In this document: positions 53,160-61,388 of the stretch, in pieces | How positions within the stretch are numbered: the first letter of the stretch is position 1 | Layout of the letters: each line of letters begins with the position of its first letter | Assembly (NCBI GenBank): GCA_017466065.1 | Contig: JAFTUV010000031.1 | Span: forward strand, 1 to 64,000 | Reading direction: 5' to 3' | From: Bacteroidaceae bacterium | Lineage (GTDB): Bacteria; Bacteroidota; Bacteroidia; Bacteroidales; Bacteroidaceae | DNA: 64,000 bases | Program-made: the position numbers and the translations under genes | The notes under the pieces: model-generated | What the model was told of the DNA's origin: nothing | Database searches by the model: none | Seen by the model: the letters and a program-made list of their open reading frames with translations, nothing else

Positions 53160-53621
53160 TTAGTATTCGTTGTTCAAATAATCGTCCACCTCACGTTGGA
53201 AATCGTCAAAGGAACGACACACCACATATTTGTACTCTCCGTCAGCACAGACGATGTTCTGCCATTGCTTTTGGCTGTCTCGCTGTCTGCCTTTGAGAGT
53301 TTTCATTTCAATGAGCAAAGCACCGTAGTCCCGGTTGCTTTTCAAGAGGATGAGGTCTGCCACCCCTGCCACAACTCCCTCGGCTTTCAGTTTTGCCGCC
53401 GTAGTAGCATCACGCCTGCCACCATTGGGAACGGCGAACAGTCTGCCGTGAAGCCTGGGATATTGGAGGGAGAACCACCGCACACACGCACATTGTATGC
53501 GGTGTTCCTCATCCTTGTGTACCTTTCGAGTTTTGACAGCGTTCTTTTTAGCCATCAACTCATCGAAAGTCATTCTATTCGCTGACATTGCTTCAGCGAT
53601 TGTTACTTTACTTTTCGTCAT
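53160..53621 (-). CDS. VRR-NUC family nuclease
   Basis: Start at 53621 (MTKSKVTIAEAMSANRMTFD) removes an overlap with the next gene. The VRR-NUC fold is seen as EEHRIQCACVRWFSLQYPRL, AVPNGGRRD, GVADLILL and ALLIEMKTLKGRQRDSQKQW, giving the PD-(D/E)xK-type site with E/D/E-x-K. These nucleases process branched DNA structures. Context: recombination-replication block. Confidence 0.85.
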   Translation of the reverse strand: MTKSKVTIAEAMSANRMTFDELMAKKNAVKTRKVHKDEEHRIQCACVRWFSLQYPRLHGRLFAVPNGGRRDATTAAKLKAEGVVAGVADLILLKSNRDYGALLIEMKTLKGRQRDSQKQWQNIVCADGEYKYVVCRSFDDFQREVDDYLNNEY

Positions 53622-54054
53622 ACTTTGCAGGGTAATAATCCAATATCTGTGTCTCGACAATGGAAACTATTTCGTAATCTGCCATTGTTCCTTTCATACC
53701 CTCAATGAAGCGGTCGTATGCGTTCTTGAAGTCCGAAGCCTGTACGAGAATGAAACTGTTGGTCTTTTTCTCGGCTCCGCTCTTTTCGTCAAGGGTGATG
53801 AAAGAAACCTTTACTTTGTAGTAGCGGTCTGCCGACACATCTTCGGAGAGCATCAGTTCTGAAATACGAGGCTTGACGATTTGGGGAATGCTAAATTCGC
53901 CACTGATGTAGGGTTTCAGTTCCTCGATAGTTCTTGCCTCTGCCTCTGTGAACGAGAGCGCATCAAAAAGATACTGTTCGCTTACTGTCTTGTTGAGTCC
54001 GTTTTCCATTGTCTTTTCGTAGCGGACCGTTGAAAGGAAATAGTTTACCATCAT
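53608..54054 (-). CDS. DUF4494 family protein (148 aa)
   Basis: The start MMVNYFLSTVRYEKTMENGL and the pattern NKTVSEQYLFDALSFTEAEA are recognisable as DUF4494, common in Bacteroides phages and conjugative elements. No known function. Overlaps the HU gene stop/start by 4 bases. Confidence 0.75.
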   Translation of the reverse strand: MMVNYFLSTVRYEKTMENGLNKTVSEQYLFDALSFTEAEARTIEELKPYISGEFSIPQIVKPRISELMLSEDVSADRYYKVKVSFITLDEKSGAEKKTNSFILVQASDFKNAYDRFIEGMKGTMADYEIVSIVETQILDYYPAKYDEK

Positions 54055-54332
54055 TCTTTCAAGTTCATACGGTTTTTCAATTCTTTACTTAACACGAGTT
54101 TGGCAGTGTTCTGTGCCGGAATGCTGACAACAGTACCCTTGCTGATGTTGCGAGCCTTTTTAGGGGCTGTGGTAACTGCCTTGATTGTTGCAAAGCCACG
54201 AATGAACACACTCTCACCCTTTACGAGTGAACTGCTGATAGCCTCTACCACGCTTTCGGTGGCGGCGATTGCCTGCGAACGACTTAAAGTCGTGTTGTTG
54301 ATTACGTAATCAACGATGTCATTTTTCTTCAT
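54051..54332 (-). CDS. HU/IHF-family DNA-binding protein
   Basis: 93 residues. It starts MKKNDIVDYVINNTTLSRSQ and has the family line SLVKGESVFIRGFATIKAVT, followed by the arm-like PKKARNISKGTVVSIPA with the conserved proline near the DNA-intercalation position. HU bends DNA and supports recombination and packaging. Translationally coupled to the DUF4494 gene. Confidence 0.85.
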   Translation of the reverse strand: MKKNDIVDYVINNTTLSRSQAIAATESVVEAISSSLVKGESVFIRGFATIKAVTTAPKKARNISKGTVVSIPAQNTAKLVLSKELKNRMNLKE

Positions 54333-54498
54333 TTTGAACTGAATTAAAGGTGAATAATTTCTTTTCTAACTTCTTTATCATTTGTCGTATAACCCACGCA
54401 CGACAGTTGTTGCGTTGTCCGGGCAGGGTGTCATATACTTTGGCAGCATCATCGAAATACTTGATAATCTTCTGCACGTCTGTTTTGCATATATCCAT
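54319..54498 (-). CDS. Small basic protein (59 aa)
   Basis: Read directly from the sequence. Start ATG at 54498 shares one base with the stop of the helicase gene (TAATG); it ends at 54319, overlapping the HU start. MDICKTDVQKIIKYFDDAAK, then QRNNCRAWVIRQMIKKLEKK: helical and basic, with good codon-level composition. No family recognised. Confidence 0.65.
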   Translation of the reverse strand: MDICKTDVQKIIKYFDDAAKVYDTLPGQRNNCRAWVIRQMIKKLEKKLFTFNSVQNEEK

Positions 54499-55934
54499 TA
54501 TCCCGATGTGTTGAGGAAGAGATTAACCAACTCATCGAAGTACATTTCATCGGTTGGTATATCATCGTCCGAGTTCATTATTTCACTCGCAATAGATTTC
54601 TTGCGATGTATGAGGTTGTAAATGGTGTGGTCGATTGTGCCACGTCCGAGCAGGTAGTAACAGGTTACGTTGTCTTTCTGACCTATGCGGTGCGCTCTGT
54701 CCTCACATTGGCAGCAGTCGGCATACGTCCAAGCCAATTCAATGAATGCCACGTTTGATGAGGCTGTAAGTGTCAGTCCTACTCCGGCAGCTTTGATTGA
54801 GCAGATGATGAGGTTTACATCTGGGTTGTTCTGGAACGCATCGACAGATGCCTGTTTGTTTACCATACTATCACGTCCTGTAACCGTTACCGCACGAGGG
54901 AACACCTTTTGCAGTTCGTCCACAACCTCGTGTAGAGAGCAGAACACAATGAGTTTCTTTCCGCTGTCGAGGAATGTGCGAATGAAGTCCACCGCCTGCG
55001 CTATCTTGCCTTTGGTGGCCAAGGAACGCAACGTCATAAAGCGCACAAGGGCTTCCATACGCATTTTTCGGCGTATCTCCCAATCGGTACACTCGGTGTA
55101 CTCCTGCAAGTATGCGGCAAGGTCGGCGGCAGCAAGGTTGTATTCCTTATCATTGGAAATCTCCACGTACAAGTCCACTCGTGTTTTGTCGGGCAACTGC
55201 GGCAGCACCTTTGCTTTCTCTCGGCGTATCATACAGGTATCGTACAACTGCTTTGAAAGAACAGACAGAGGAACGGCAGGAACGGCGGTCTTGTCTTTGG
55301 GGTCGGTGCAATAGTCCGCCATAAACTTGGCACGTCCTCCAAACTCGCCTATGCGGTCCAATATGGAAAGTTGGGCGATTAAATCCTCGGGACGATTGAC
55401 AACAGGTGTACCCGACAGGAGTATGCGGTATTCCTTGCCAACGGACAAACCTTTGGCGAAGATTGTCTGCTGTGCGGAGGGGTCTTTTACACGGTGGCTC
55501 TCATCTATGATGATTGATTTGAACTGCTGCATCTGCGGACAGAACACTACGTCTTTCAGTCGGAACTGCTTGCCGCCCTTGATGTCCCACACGAAGTATT
55601 TGCGCAGGCTCTCATAATTGACAATGGCGACCTGATGCACGCCCATTGAGAGAAGATAACCCCACGTGGTGCGGACGTTATTGTCAAGCACAAGTGCGCT
55701 CTTATCTGTGAATTTCTCAAACTCACGTTGCCAATTGATTTTGAGCGAGGACGGACAGATAACGAGGCAGGGGTATGCTCTTGCTGTATCGACTATGCCA
55801 ATGCTCTGCAATGTCTTGCCCAATCCCGGCTCATCGCCGATGATAATGCGCTTATGCTCCAATCCAAAGCAGATGCCCTCACGTTGGTATTCGTAAGGCT
55901 CGACACGCAGATTATGTTTCAGTATATTGTTCAT
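54498..55934 (-). CDS. SNF2-family (SMARCAL1-like) DNA helicase
   Basis: 478 residues. Walker A GDEPGLGKT (33-41), DESH (144-147), LLSGTPVVNRPEDL, and the C-terminal helicase lines KAAGVGLTLTASSNVAFIEL and AHRIGQKDNV. This is the annealing-helicase/SMARCAL1-like group found in phages, likely used in replication-fork or recombination work. Overlaps the next gene by one base. Confidence 0.9.
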   Translation of the reverse strand: MNNILKHNLRVEPYEYQREGICFGLEHKRIIIGDEPGLGKTLQSIGIVDTARAYPCLVICPSSLKINWQREFEKFTDKSALVLDNNVRTTWGYLLSMGVHQVAIVNYESLRKYFVWDIKGGKQFRLKDVVFCPQMQQFKSIIIDESHRVKDPSAQQTIFAKGLSVGKEYRILLSGTPVVNRPEDLIAQLSILDRIGEFGGRAKFMADYCTDPKDKTAVPAVPLSVLSKQLYDTCMIRREKAKVLPQLPDKTRVDLYVEISNDKEYNLAAADLAAYLQEYTECTDWEIRRKMRMEALVRFMTLRSLATKGKIAQAVDFIRTFLDSGKKLIVFCSLHEVVDELQKVFPRAVTVTGRDSMVNKQASVDAFQNNPDVNLIICSIKAAGVGLTLTASSNVAFIELAWTYADCCQCEDRAHRIGQKDNVTCYYLLGRGTIDHTIYNLIHRKKSIASEIMNSDDDIPTDEMYFDELVNLFLNTSG

Positions 55935-56371
55935 TACTTAAAGTTCTCTATCTCTGTGATTAAATCTTCTTTATCTATCCCTTTGAGGTACTTGTATAGC
56001 ACAAGGTCGATGCACTGATTGTAGAAGCGTTCAAACTCGTGTTGTTCCATTGCCGAGAATGATATGCTTTGGTATTCTATCTCCTTTTCGCCTCGTTCGT
56101 TGAGGCTTGTTTTGAAGTAGCCCAAGTCTCGCTTGAAGCGGCGCAGCATATCTTCCTCATTGTGGACTTTGAAATATTCTGCAAGGTTGGACGGCAGGTT
56201 GTCAAACGTGAGGCGCACCAATGCAAAGAACTTCTTGTGATGTTCGTAGTTGCGAGGGTTGCTAACCTTGCACTTGACAACAGAGCCGACACGTAGCCGT
56301 TTCTTCAAGTCGTAGTCGCTATCATAGAGCGGCACAAGACCGTGAGCCGTTACCTTGCAGAATATATCCAT
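55934..56371 (-). CDS. DUF1367-like protein (145 aa)
   Basis: MDIFCKVTAHGLVPLYDSDY, VKCKVSNPRNYEHHKKFFAL, and a central helical region match what I recall of DUF1367, found beside recombination genes in phages. C-terminus is helical (YKYLKGIDKEDLITEIENFK). Overlaps the helicase by one base. Function unknown. Confidence 0.65.
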   Translation of the reverse strand: MDIFCKVTAHGLVPLYDSDYDLKKRLRVGSVVKCKVSNPRNYEHHKKFFALVRLTFDNLPSNLAEYFKVHNEEDMLRRFKRDLGYFKTSLNERGEKEIEYQSISFSAMEQHEFERFYNQCIDLVLYKYLKGIDKEDLITEIENFK

Positions 56372-56376
56372 AGGGC

Positions 56377-56598
56377 TTATTTTAAGTCATCTGCTGATGC
56401 TATCGCAATAGCGATTAGCGCAATTCGTACTTCTACTGCGTCTGCTCCAAACTTCTTGAAGTCCATTGATATTGGAGCCTTTGTAAGTTCAGCCCAACGC
56501 TCATCTGTCAATTTTTCCCTCATCAACATCATTGTTCCGACTACTTCGTCTCTGTCAAACTCGACTTCGAGTTTCATTTTCTTGTTTTCTTCTGCCAT
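56377..56598 (-). CDS. Small acidic protein (73 aa)
   Basis: MAEENKKMKLEVEFDRDEVV, then VEVRIALIAIAIASADDLK at the end with a hydrophobic helix-like stretch. Polar N-terminus, so a membrane role is unlikely. No family recognised. Confidence 0.55.
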   Translation of the reverse strand: MAEENKKMKLEVEFDRDEVVGTMMLMREKLTDERWAELTKAPISMDFKKFGADAVEVRIALIAIAIASADDLK

Positions 56599-56608
56599 AA
56601 TTCTTTGA

Positions 56609-57274
56609 TTATAAATTGTTGTTAGTTACAGGTGGGCATAAGCACCAATATTGAAATGCCAATTCTTCGTATTTCTCACGACCACGATTATAGACCTCAT
56701 CGCCACGTGTGATGAATTTCTTGAATATGCAGCAGTTCTTTTTGCTGATGGCGTAGATGAAATCACGGTTGCTCTTTGCGATGTCCATATACCAGGCACG
56801 ACTTCTGTCCCAATCGAAAAAATCAACAGCTTCCTCGAACTGCTGCTGTGTGGCGGCGAATGTTGTTTTGAGGTCGCCACCGAAAGCACCGAGCCACCAA
56901 TCCCATTTGCAACGGGTATCGAGTGTGAACGGAAACTCGCAGTATGTGAACTGCTGTGCCTTATTGACCATAAAGCGTTGCGTTTCGGCACATTCAAGCA
57001 CTTTGGCAAGGAACGCATCTTTGCGTGCTTCCATACGGAGAGCCTTTTGCATTTCCTGTGCGTGTCGGAACTCATCTTCTGTGTATGGCACATCGTCCAC
57101 TGTTAGGCGGTAGTAGTCCACCTTTGACGGCTCTGTGATGATGGCATCGACCAACGAGCCGAAGCGGAAAGCAGCTTCCTTATCGCCGAACTGCATACGT
57201 GGGTGCAAGATGTTTTTCAGTTCGGTGAGGTCAGAGTTACTGACCTCACTTCTGCTGTAATAATTATCGCTCAT
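56609..57274 (-). CDS. PD-(D/E)XK exonuclease (RecE/Exo8-like)
   Basis: Start at 57274 (MSDNYYSRSEVSNSDLTELK). The frame is open upstream for another 100 residues, but that part belongs to the gene listed next. RFGSLVDAIITEP, a central Trp-rich region (CKWDWWLGAFGGDLKTT, with the D-x-K of the nuclease site), and WYMDIAKSNRDFIYAISKKN mark the PDDEXK-like exodeoxyribonuclease family. Such an exonuclease pairs with RecT (58783) to make and anneal single strands. 221 residues. Confidence 0.75.
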   Translation of the reverse strand: MSDNYYSRSEVSNSDLTELKNILHPRMQFGDKEAAFRFGSLVDAIITEPSKVDYYRLTVDDVPYTEDEFRHAQEMQKALRMEARKDAFLAKVLECAETQRFMVNKAQQFTYCEFPFTLDTRCKWDWWLGAFGGDLKTTFAATQQQFEEAVDFFDWDRSRAWYMDIAKSNRDFIYAISKKNCCIFKKFITRGDEVYNRGREKYEELAFQYWCLCPPVTNNNL

Positions 57275-57574
57275 AGTAATCATCGTAATCGGGTTCGTAA
57301 TCTTCTTCGTACTCAACCTCGCCGACACGCAGGTCTCCTTTTCGCCTCGTATGTAATGTTGTCGCTTGGTTTCTGCTTCTTCCTCTGTCTCGGGGAGACA
57401 CAACCACGTTTCTTCTGTACATTCGGTCTCTTCGTTTGTCTCGAAGTTGTAGGCGTGCCAATGGCAACCTTTACCGTTACAGGCTTCGCATTTTACATAG
57501 TGAGGCTCTTTCTCGTTCCACGGCGCACGTGGGTCGTGTTCTGCTCCGGGTGGGTAGTATCCGCTTTCGTACAT
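57264..57574 (-). CDS. Small zinc-binding-type protein with apparent -1 frameshift
   Basis: Starts at 57574 (MYESGYYPPGAEHDPRAPWN) and contains a DnaJ-like VKCEACNGKGCHWHAY line. In the starting frame it runs without a stop into the exonuclease. In the -1 frame, from the A tract at 57339-57342 on, the sequence gives an acidic end (GDLRVGEVEYEEDYEPDYDD, then YYER) and a stop at 57264, 11 bases past the exonuclease start, like other operon overlaps. Either a programmed -1 shift or a one-base error or mutation. Confidence 0.5.
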
Positions 57575-57576
57575 AG

Positions 57577-58770
57577 TTACTTCGCTTTTACGTCCTCGAC
57601 ATATTCCACACTCTCATCGCTGATGTACGTTCCCTCTTTGGCGAGTTTTTCACAGAATGTTATCTGCTTCTTGAACATCTTGGTGAGTTCCTCAACAGAG
57701 AGGTGGCAACCCTCCTTGCTCCACCACATAGAGAGAATAGGCATAATGCCCTCGGGATTGAGCAGGTTGATTTTCTGTGCAACCTTTACCTTTGGTTGGT
57801 AGCCGGAGGACACGACTGCTTGCTGCCCGAACAGGCTTTCCATTTCGGACTGCTGACGTGCCATTTCTGCCTTCTGCTTTTCTTCCTCCTCCTTGCGGCG
57901 GCGTTCTGCCTCCTGTTCCTCGGCTTCCTTGCGCTGACGTGCTTCCATTTCAGCCTTGATACGTGCAGCTTCCTCGGCTGATGCCTGTGCCATACGTTCG
58001 AGGTTGGTTTTCTTGGACGGCAGACGGTCGATGATATACTGCTTTGTGCTGTCAATCTCGAACTCGTATTGCTCCTTGAACTGCTTGGCAAGGCGTTCCT
58101 TTGTCTCAATCTCTGCCTTGCGTATCTCATCTACGGTTATTCCGGCAGGAATGCGAATGAGGGTGTGCAGGTTGTAGAGGAAGTCGGCAGGAAGTTCCGT
58201 TGAATAGTCCTTAACCTGCTTGAATGATGCATCGTAGTTGTCGAGGGTAATGGCATTGTCAATGGCTGACAGAGCATTGCAGTCTCTGTTTACGAGTGTT
58301 TGGAACTGCTGCTTGAAGTCGTCCTCAATATCCTGTCGCATCTTGGTACGTGCTGCCTCTGCCTGTTGGCGTTCGTACTCCTTACGGCGGCGTTCCTCCT
58401 CCTCGGCACGTTTCTTGGCGGCGAACTGATTGCGGAACTGCTGCAACTTGTATGGGATTGTATCGACTTTGGTAGGGTCGATGGCATTCTCCATTACGGT
58501 GAACTCCTTGCGGATAGTGTCGAACAGTTGGGTAACAGGCGCACGGCGTTCGTTCATCTTCTTGACGGTCTTGCGTGCTTTCTCAATGTACTGTGCCGCA
58601 CGTTGGTCGAGTTCGTCCGTCATTCCTCCCTGCACAATGGCATCGAGGATTGCTTGCCCGGCAGCTTCGCAGTTCTCACGAGATAGTTTGTTGTCCTTGT
58701 AGGACTGTGGAGCGGCAGACACGATAGTCTGTATATTCTCCTGCTTGATAATTGCTAATTCCTGTGACAT
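57577..58770 (-). CDS. Coiled-coil protein, recombination-block associated (397 aa)
   Basis: A long central Arg/Glu/Ala/Lys coiled coil (KKRAEEEERRRKEYERQQAE and EAEEQEAERRRKEEEEKQKA), a helical N-terminus (LSRENCEAAGQAILDAIVQG) and an alpha/beta C-terminus ending YVEDVKAK. It sits between the exonuclease and RecT. In phages such a protein often helps the annealing pair, but I cannot name the family. Confidence 0.65.
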   Translation of the reverse strand: MSQELAIIKQENIQTIVSAAPQSYKDNKLSRENCEAAGQAILDAIVQGGMTDELDQRAAQYIEKARKTVKKMNERRAPVTQLFDTIRKEFTVMENAIDPTKVDTIPYKLQQFRNQFAAKKRAEEEERRRKEYERQQAEAARTKMRQDIEDDFKQQFQTLVNRDCNALSAIDNAITLDNYDASFKQVKDYSTELPADFLYNLHTLIRIPAGITVDEIRKAEIETKERLAKQFKEQYEFEIDSTKQYIIDRLPSKKTNLERMAQASAEEAARIKAEMEARQRKEAEEQEAERRRKEEEEKQKAEMARQQSEMESLFGQQAVVSSGYQPKVKVAQKINLLNPEGIMPILSMWWSKEGCHLSVEELTKMFKKQITFCEKLAKEGTYISDESVEYVEDVKAK

Positions 58771-58782
58771 AGTTGTATGGGG

Positions 58783-59724
58783 TTAGAATGTGTCGTCTGC
58801 ATTGTCTGATTGCTTTGCAGGGTCGATTGTTACACCTGCGGACATATCGGGTGCAGGTGCGAAATGCTGTTCCTGCTGCTCTGTTCCAACACCGCCGTAT
58901 GGGTCGATGTCTGTCGGTTGAGGCTGTTCGATGATTTCAGTTTCGAGAGCGGAGCCACGACCGATATTCAGTTTTGGGTAGGTCTTGAATGCGTGTTTCA
59001 CGCACTTTGCCATAAGGAAGCCTGTGTCAATCTGACCGTTCTTGTTGTAGAGTTCGTTAGAGTTGGTTACCCATTGGTTTGTCTTGCGGTCAAAGTAGGA
59101 GTTTTGCTTGTCGCTGTAACCTTTAAGTCGCATCCAATCCTGTTCAGTCATTACAGAATAGTCTATCGTACCATCGGCACGTGTAATCTTCAAGAAACAG
59201 GCAATAATCTTGTTGGACTTGCGAGGGAAAGCGGACATATAGTTCACAATCTTTTGTCCGTTCTGTTCGCCGTATTGGAATGTGTCGCCCTCGTACACGA
59301 TTACAGGATTGTCGGCGTGGCGTATCTGTCCGGCATTCTTGCGCAGCACTAATTCGCCATATCCCGAAATGGTAAGGTTGCAGACTTTCTCCCAAATGTC
59401 GTTGCCTTGTTGGTTTGTGCCTACCTTGACATTGCGAGGAATAAGGTAACAGAGTGCCTGTGCGCCCGGTGCAAGGGTAAGCCCCTTTACAGCAAGGTCA
59501 ATAAAGGCATAGAAGATTGATGTACCAGAGCATTCACGTAGGTTGGCTTTGTCTCTCAACTGTTGGTTGAAGTAGATTGCCTCACGCTCGTACACCTGTT
59601 CGCCTCCCTCTTTCCAAATGGAGTTGAACACGCTGATGAATTGACTACGGACACGCTCATTGCGTATCACATCGGTTGCTTTTGTCTGTTGCAACTCTTG
59701 GGCTAATGATAATGCATTGCTCAT
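58783..59724 (-). CDS. recT: RecT single-strand annealing protein
   Basis: 313 residues. The RecT core is visible: AIYFNQQLRDKANLRECSGT, SIFYAFIDLAVKGLTLAPGA, ALCYLIPRN, and NLTISGYGELVLRKNAGQIR, with IACFLKITRADGTIDYSVMT. The C-terminus is a disordered Pro/Gln/Asp tail. RecT anneals complementary single-stranded DNA; together with the exonuclease (56609) and VRR-NUC and HU genes it forms the phage recombination system. Confidence 0.9.
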   Translation of the reverse strand: MSNALSLAQELQQTKATDVIRNERVRSQFISVFNSIWKEGGEQVYEREAIYFNQQLRDKANLRECSGTSIFYAFIDLAVKGLTLAPGAQALCYLIPRNVKVGTNQQGNDIWEKVCNLTISGYGELVLRKNAGQIRHADNPVIVYEGDTFQYGEQNGQKIVNYMSAFPRKSNKIIACFLKITRADGTIDYSVMTEQDWMRLKGYSDKQNSYFDRKTNQWVTNSNELYNKNGQIDTGFLMAKCVKHAFKTYPKLNIGRGSALETEIIEQPQPTDIDPYGGVGTEQQEQHFAPAPDMSAGVTIDPAKQSDNADDTF

Positions 59725-59765
59725 AATGTAAATAATTAAAGTTATTGAAATACAGTTGTCTGTTG

Positions 59766-59850
59766 TGGGAGTGACAGGATTTGAACCTGCGACCTGCTGC
59801 TGCTTGCCATTTGGGTACGTACCGCCGCTCTTCCGCTGAGCTACACTCCC
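59766..59850 (-). tRNA. tRNA-like element with unresolved anticodon arm
   Basis: On the minus strand GGGAGTG and CACTCCC form a 7-bp acceptor, followed by A; TAGCTCAGCGGAAGAGC makes a D arm, and GCAGGTTCAAATCCTGT makes a T arm with TTCAAAT loop. The middle (about 36 bases) gives no standard 5-bp/7-base anticodon hairpin; its only clear palindrome is GGTACGTACC. 84 bases without the discriminator. It may be a class II-like, degenerate or disrupted tRNA. Confidence 0.6.
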
Positions 59851-59855
59851 TTATG

Positions 59856-60128
59856 TTATATCTTGAAATAGTCCTGTTTCACGTTCTGTAATGCTCTCAA
59901 CTCTGCCGTGCGGTACTCGACTTTGCCGGGACGTTTACAAGGCTCTATCTTGCCCTCTCTGCGCCACCTATCGACATTGCCACGTCCGAACATCGTGTAT
60001 GCTTGTCGTTGGCTGACTGTCTCGGGGTCGTTGCGCACTTCGGAGAGCATACGCACTACCGAAGCTGCAACATCGTGGATGAATGTGTCATAGGTGACTG
60101 TCTTATCTGAAAAATTGAGTGTGAGCAT
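59856..60128 (-). CDS. HTH-type DNA-binding protein (90 aa)
   Basis: Residues about 38-75, SQRQAYTMFGRGNVDRWRRE with GKIEPCKRPGKVEYRTAEL, look like a MerR/excisionase-type winged helix in which the recognition helix reads a target and the following strand carries basic residues. The N-terminus is a beta/alpha segment (LNFSDKTVTYDTFIHDVAAS). Could be a recombination directionality factor or a regulator of the early block. Confidence 0.6.
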   Translation of the reverse strand: MLTLNFSDKTVTYDTFIHDVAASVVRMLSEVRNDPETVSQRQAYTMFGRGNVDRWRREGKIEPCKRPGKVEYRTAELRALQNVKQDYFKI

Positions 60129-60139
60129 AGTGGGAGAGA

Positions 60140-60349
60140 TTATAGTGTGAACTCTTTTCGGAAAGCCTCATCATATTGGATAAACCATACCATCGCCTGT
60201 AAGAAGCTGCGCTTTGAGCCTGCTTTGGTAATGCTATATACATCGTGTTTCTTCTGCTCATCAGTAGCAAGGAAGATGTAACCTGTATGCTTCGCTTCGG
60301 GCTTGAAAGGCTTGATTTGAGATTTGAGTTTCTTGAAATTGATTGCCAT
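60140..60349 (-). CDS. Small basic protein (69 aa)
   Basis: MAINFKKLKSQIKPFKPEAK, then YIFLATDEQKKHDVYSITKA and aromatic helix SFLQAMVWFIQYDEAFRKEF. Lysine-rich N-terminus suggests contact with nucleic acid. No family recognised. Confidence 0.6.
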   Translation of the reverse strand: MAINFKKLKSQIKPFKPEAKHTGYIFLATDEQKKHDVYSITKAGSKRSFLQAMVWFIQYDEAFRKEFTL

Positions 60350-60353
60350 AGGA

Positions 60354-60494
60354 TTACTTTTTATTGGTTTGACTTTGACAGGCAGGTGTCCTGTCGTACT
60401 CTACATTTCGTTTGAGCAAGGTGCAGTAGCGACCATTCAACTGCTCATAGGCTTTTGCACACTTGGCGCAAATGGGATTGGTATGTGATGCCAT
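60354..60494 (-). CDS. Small Cys-rich protein (46 aa)
   Basis: Read directly from the sequence between two annotated genes. MASHTNPICAKCAKAYEQLN, then YCTLLKRN and ACQSQTNKK: cysteines at 9, 12, 24 and 39, the first two as CAKC, consistent with one zinc site. Follows the operon spacing (stop 4 bases before the next gene's end). Confidence 0.5.
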   Translation of the reverse strand: MASHTNPICAKCAKAYEQLNGRYCTLLKRNVEYDRTPACQSQTNKK

Positions 60495-60495
60495 A

Positions 60496-60801
60496 TTAAA
60501 GGAGTTTCTTGATGAAATTTTGTAATCTCGCCTCGACTATGCCTGCATAAGTATAGCGATAGGAACGATGATTGGGGTTTCCGTTTTTGTCAAGGTAGAA
60601 GAATACCCTGCAATTCACGATACGTGGCGGAAACTCGCCTTTTTCGTCCTGTATCTCTATTCGGGCATTATGCTCGTGGCAAGGGCGGCAGGGTATTGTG
60701 GCAGGGTCGCCGTTACCTTGCCATTCCTTGCGGTAGGTAGAAATGCTTACCTTGTATTGGTAAGTTGTGCCGTTTACGGTTATCTTGCTCTCTAACAACA
60801 T
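60496..60801 (-). CDS. Hypothetical protein (101 aa)
   Basis: The start at 60801 (MLLESKITVNGTTYQYKVSI) is preferred because a longer frame would overlap the gene upstream. Beta-rich, containing CRPCHEHNARIEIQDEKGEF and a Tyr/Arg-rich C-terminus. CRPCH could bind metal. No family recognised. Confidence 0.55.
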   Translation of the reverse strand: MLLESKITVNGTTYQYKVSISTYRKEWQGNGDPATIPCRPCHEHNARIEIQDEKGEFPPRIVNCRVFFYLDKNGNPNHRSYRYTYAGIVEARLQNFIKKLL

Positions 60802-60805
60802 ACGC

Positions 60806-61003
60806 TTACTTGTTTTTCTCTTGTTGATACTCACGATAACTCTCACGAACGAGTATCCATATCAGATAGACGAACAGGAGAACAACACAGAAACCGAATA
60901 AACCGATTGTGCCTTTAATGAGGTGAGCAATGCCCCAAGTGATTGTTCCGAGGAACATAAAGACTGACATTGCAAGTTGGCTGAGGCTCATAAACTTATC
61001 CAT
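60806..61003 (-). CDS. Two-span membrane protein (65 aa)
   Basis: Two hydrophobic segments, SVFMFLGTITWGIAHLI and GLFGFCVVLLFVYLIWILV, joined by a short KGT loop, and a charged C-terminus (RESYREYQQEKNK). Small membrane proteins in phage early regions often act in superinfection exclusion; that is only a suggestion. Confidence 0.6.
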   Translation of the reverse strand: MDKFMSLSQLAMSVFMFLGTITWGIAHLIKGTIGLFGFCVVLLFVYLIWILVRESYREYQQEKNK

Positions 61004-61010
61004 AGTGATA

Positions 61011-61229
61011 TTATTTTGATGTTGAAAATTCCTCCACGACTACAAATCTCTCAACCTTTACAGGGAAATCCGGCTCACCGTCAAACTCATTGTTCAGTTT
61101 GGCACACAAATTCATATTCTTGTGTGAACGGTCGAGGTTTACATCACAGAGTAATGAGCCTTTGGCAGTCTGAAAAACCTCACGACCAAACGAGTCAAAA
61201 CCGATACTCTTAATCTCAATCTTATTCAT
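61011..61229 (-). CDS. Hypothetical protein (72 aa)
   Basis: Start at the ATG at 61229; an upstream TTG at 61235 is less likely. MNKIEIKSIGFDSFGREVFQ, then LLCDVNLDRSHKNMNLCAKL and VERFVVVEEFSTSK. Mixed alpha/beta, no family recognised. Confidence 0.55.
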   Translation of the reverse strand: MNKIEIKSIGFDSFGREVFQTAKGSLLCDVNLDRSHKNMNLCAKLNNEFDGEPDFPVKVERFVVVEEFSTSK

Positions 61230-61231
61230 AA

Positions 61232-61384
61232 TCAAAAATCTGCTTTTAATTTGAGTTGTCTTAATACTTCTTTCAGTTCGCTGTCGGTGTATCTCTCGGC
61301 AATGCCACGAGGTACGCAGTTGTGGTTCATCGCTATTGTAATAGCACGTTCCCTTGAAACCTTTGGAGTTCTTCTTCTAATCAT
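61232..61384 (-). CDS. Small basic protein (50 aa)
   Basis: Read from the sequence: start ATG at 61384, stop at 61232. MIRRRTPKVSRERAITIAMN, then GIAERYTDSELKEVLRQLKL. Arg-rich N-terminus and helical C-terminus; a nucleic-acid-binding or regulator role is possible. No family recognised. Confidence 0.5.
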   Translation of the reverse strand: MIRRRTPKVSRERAITIAMNHNCVPRGIAERYTDSELKEVLRQLKLKADF

Positions 61385-61388
61385 AGCG

